Of a DNA stretch of 64,000 bases, positions 61,089-64,000 are shown one piece after another; position 1 is the stretch's first letter, and each line of letters begins with the position of its first letter. The stretch is from Myxococcales bacterium. Lineage in GTDB: Bacteria; Myxococcota_A; Polyangia; Haliangiales; Haliangiaceae. Both the position numbers and the translations under genes were made by a program. Location: NCBI GenBank assembly GCA_016720595.1, contig JADKKI010000022.1, positions 186,001 to 250,000 of the forward strand, read 5' to 3'. The notes under the pieces are model-generated. The model ran no database searches. It had not been told where the DNA came from and saw nothing but the letters and a program-made list of their open reading frames with translations.

Positions 61089-61463
61089 CTACGCCTTCGC
61101 TTCGGGCTTGATGACGCCCATGATCGAGACGACGACGCCGCCGATGACGGCGACGATCATCAGCTTCATCGACAGCGGCACGTCCATGACGTGGGGCGCG
61201 GTCTCCCAGATCCGGGTCTTGACCGCACCGAGGGCGAAGCCCGCGAGGGCCGCGATCCCGTGCCACGCCTGAGCGGGCGGCTTGGCGAGGCCCATGGCGG
61301 CGACCGCCGTGGGGATGCCGAACGCGGCCAGCATCAGGACGAGCTGGAACTTGTCGATCTCCATGAGCATGGAGAACATCGACGGGAGCGGGCTCATCGG
61401 CAGGAACAGCGAGATCAGGCCGATCACACCGAATACCAGGATCAGGACTTTCAGGTTCTTCAC
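61089..61463 (-). CDS. Small four-helix membrane protein, paralogue of the previous gene
   Basis: 124 residues with four hydrophobic helices (LKVLILVFGVIGLISLFLPM, FQLVLMLAAFGIPTAVAAMG, WHGIAALAGFALGAVKTRIW, SMKLMIVAVIGGVVVSIMGV). It shares the WHGIAALAGFA block and overall layout with the gene at 60656. The N-terminus is not a cleavable signal. It starts at the ATG at 61463, with GGAGATAATCGCG upstream. It is divergent from the candidate selenoprotein gene across 162 bases in which I see nothing else. Function unknown. Confidence 0.72.
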   Translation of the reverse strand: MKNLKVLILVFGVIGLISLFLPMSPLPSMFSMLMEIDKFQLVLMLAAFGIPTAVAAMGLAKPPAQAWHGIAALAGFALGAVKTRIWETAPHVMDVPLSMKLMIVAVIGGVVVSIMGVIKPEAKA

Positions 61464-61625
61464 GCGATTATCTCCGGCAGAAGTTGGTCGGACAGTACAC
61501 CGGTTGGATCACCAGCGGTGGCCTGCGACCTCCCCGGAGATCGCGGCCGGATAATGGCTCAGCCCCGGTGCAGGTCGAGAACTATTTCGTCGAGCCGGGC
61601 CGAAATCTGCCGTAGCTTCGTGTCG

Positions 61626-62021
61626 ATGGACCTCCAGGACCCGCTGACCGCCGCTTTGGCGGAGGATCTGCTCGACGGAGCGGCCGTCGTCCCCGCGATG
61701 TCGGGCTCGATCCCCGACATGAAGAAGTTGCGCGACCGTTGCCTGGACGCAGGAATCGCCGTGATGGTGGGCTGCCCGCCGGGCGCTGCCGGCAAGGGTT
61801 GAGGGACCAAGACTCACCTCCTGGTCCAGGAGGCAGATCTTCCGAAGCTCGGCGCGCTGATGCGCGATGACTGGCGTGATGCCCTCCTCCGCGAGGGCGT
61901 GGACCCGGATGCGCTCGGCGCCGCCTCGTCCACTTCCGAGGAGCCGCCGTGCCCTGCGTGCGGGACGGCGGCGCCACTCGTGGAGGGCGCGTGCTCCGAC
62001 TGCGGCTTGCAGCTCGAGTAG
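61626..62021 (+). CDS. Candidate selenoprotein: DUF2007-like domain with C-terminal zinc ribbon, in-frame UGA at codon 59
   Basis: From the ATG at 61626 the frame reads 58 codons to a TGA at 61800-61802, then continues without a break for 72 more codons to TAG at 62019. The two halves join naturally: DMKKLRDRCLDAGIAVMVGC, PPGAAGKG, then X, then GTKTHLLVQEADLPKLGALM and RDDWRDALLREGVDP. A four-Cys zinc ribbon follows (CPACG ... CSDCG). The downstream half keeps normal codon bias, which argues that it is still translated. A hairpin with a GGUCC loop begins 14 bases after the UGA, as expected for a bacterial SECIS. If real, the product is 131 residues with selenocysteine 59. If not, this is a gene broken by a nonsense mutation, or a 58-residue protein. 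No sel genes are in the window. Confidence 0.5.
61817..61833 (+). promoter_or_regulatory. SECIS-like hairpin downstream of in-frame UGA
   Basis: CCTCCT-GGTCC-AGGAGG: a perfect 6-base stem with a 5-base loop that contains GGU, like the GGUCU loop of the E. coli fdhF SECIS. It starts 14 bases after the UGA at 61800-61802, so the loop G lies about 20 bases from it, within the range known for bacterial elements. A competing pairing GGACCA/TGGTCC (61804-61809 with 61822-61827) exists. Confidence 0.45.
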
Positions 62022-62063
62022 TCGGTTGCGTCCCCGAGGCCCAGCCCGTAGATTGCGCCCCCC

Positions 62064-63677
<1,614 letters not shown>

Positions 63678-63685
63678 GCCGCGCC

Positions 63686-63704
63686 GGTGCGAAGCATTCG
63701 CACC
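63686..63704 (+). terminator. Hairpin after prfC
   Basis: GGTGCGAA-GCA-TTCGCACC is a perfect 8-base stem with a 3-base loop between the convergent ends of prfC and the last gene. Only two T follow on the plus strand, so it may be a weak intrinsic terminator or a transcript-stabilising hairpin. Confidence 0.45.
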
Positions 63705-63714
63705 TTCGTGTGAG

Positions 63715-64000
63715 TTAACGGCCGCGCCAGCTCGCGAACACGGTCACGGCGCGCTGGTCGCCGGTGTTCTGGGGGCCGATCAAGCTCGTGAAGCCCGCCT
63801 CGATCCCGAAGGCGATCGCCCGCGAGGGGGTGACCTCCGCGCCGAGGCCGAGCGGGATGTGCCAACCGTCACGCCAGACCGCGAGGTCTCCATCGATCCC
63901 GGTGTGCACCGCGAGTTCGACGTTGCCGCCGACGCGCACGCCCAGCCACACGGGCACGACGAGCGCATCCCGGTTGCCGGCCTCGCGATTCCCGAGGCCG
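63715..64000 (-). CDS. Outer-membrane beta-barrel-like protein, C-terminal part
   Basis: Minus-strand frame that enters from the right edge of the window and ends at 63715, about 95 codons visible. Alternating hydrophobic strands and turns can be seen (VPVWLGVRVGGNVELAVHTG, GWHIPLGLGAEVTPSRAIAF, GIEAGFTSLIG, RAVTVFASWRGR). Such patterns are typical of the last strands of an outer-membrane barrel. The final residue is Arg rather than the usual Phe, so the barrel assignment is tentative. The start lies outside the window. Confidence 0.55.
   Translation of the reverse strand, partial: GLGNREAGNRDALVVPVWLGVRVGGNVELAVHTGIDGDLAVWRDGWHIPLGLGAEVTPSRAIAFGIEAGFTSLIGPQNTGDQRAVTVFASWRGR

Overview
The window is about 69% G+C. 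It carries many Ser/Thr protein kinases, FHA proteins, a sigma-54 activator, WD40 and beta-propeller proteins and lipoproteins. This mix suggests a myxobacterium-like member of Myxococcota (perhaps Haliangiales/Kofleriaceae-like). That assignment is inferred from gene content only. I saw no rRNA, tRNA, CRISPR array or insertion sequence, and no gene-free gap above about 300 bases.

Region 1 (1-17.1 kb) is a class I lanthipeptide locus embedded in signalling genes. It holds a 54-residue precursor with a double-glycine leader and one C-terminal cysteine (4124-4288, -), a flavin-dependent cysteine decarboxylase of the EpiD/LanD type (3198-4070, -), a LanC cyclase (2057-3193, +) and a full-length LanB dehydratase (11939-15178, +). 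A Ser/Thr kinase is translationally coupled to lanC and another to lanB. Both kinases share a degenerate cyclase-like tail. A kinase-STAND-WD40 giant and an FHA/GGDEF-like/sigma-54 activator lie between the biosynthetic genes. The predicted product is a glycine-rich peptide with at most one thioether ring, probably an aminovinyl-cysteine ring. No dedicated transporter or leader peptidase is in the window.

Region 2 (17.1-28.4 kb) is mostly housekeeping and envelope: lipoproteins, Lon protease, a HEAT-repeat protein, an MscS channel, an RmlD-like remnant, an acetoacetate decarboxylase-family protein, a beta-propeller lipoprotein, a CDF metal transporter, a frameshifted membrane protein and a secreted cupin.

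Region 3 (28.5-42 kb) starts with a tight operon of ferredoxin reductase, acyl desaturase and MerR regulator behind a palindromic operator candidate. Then come a DCC-family protein, several lipoproteins, an ASCH-like protein, a DUF362-CBM9 protein broken by one frameshift and coupled to a C39-like peptidase, a YebC/PmpR regulator, a Baeyer-Villiger-type flavin monooxygenase and further lipoproteins.

Region 4 (41.4-54.3 kb) has a minus-strand group of CcmE, a small membrane protein, a Rieske-AIF-type oxidoreductase and a C-terminal processing protease. It also has an MshEN-domain protein, an organophosphate antiporter, a receiver/ATPase plus STAS partner-switch pair, a DedA protein and unknowns.

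Region 5 (54.3-64 kb) contains a large secreted lipoprotein, two tandem kinases (one with DFN instead of DFG), two paralogous small membrane proteins, a candidate selenoprotein whose in-frame UGA is followed by a SECIS-like hairpin (61626-62021), release factor 3 (prfC) and the end of an outer-membrane-type protein.

The two items most worth following up are the lanthipeptide locus and the candidate selenoprotein.
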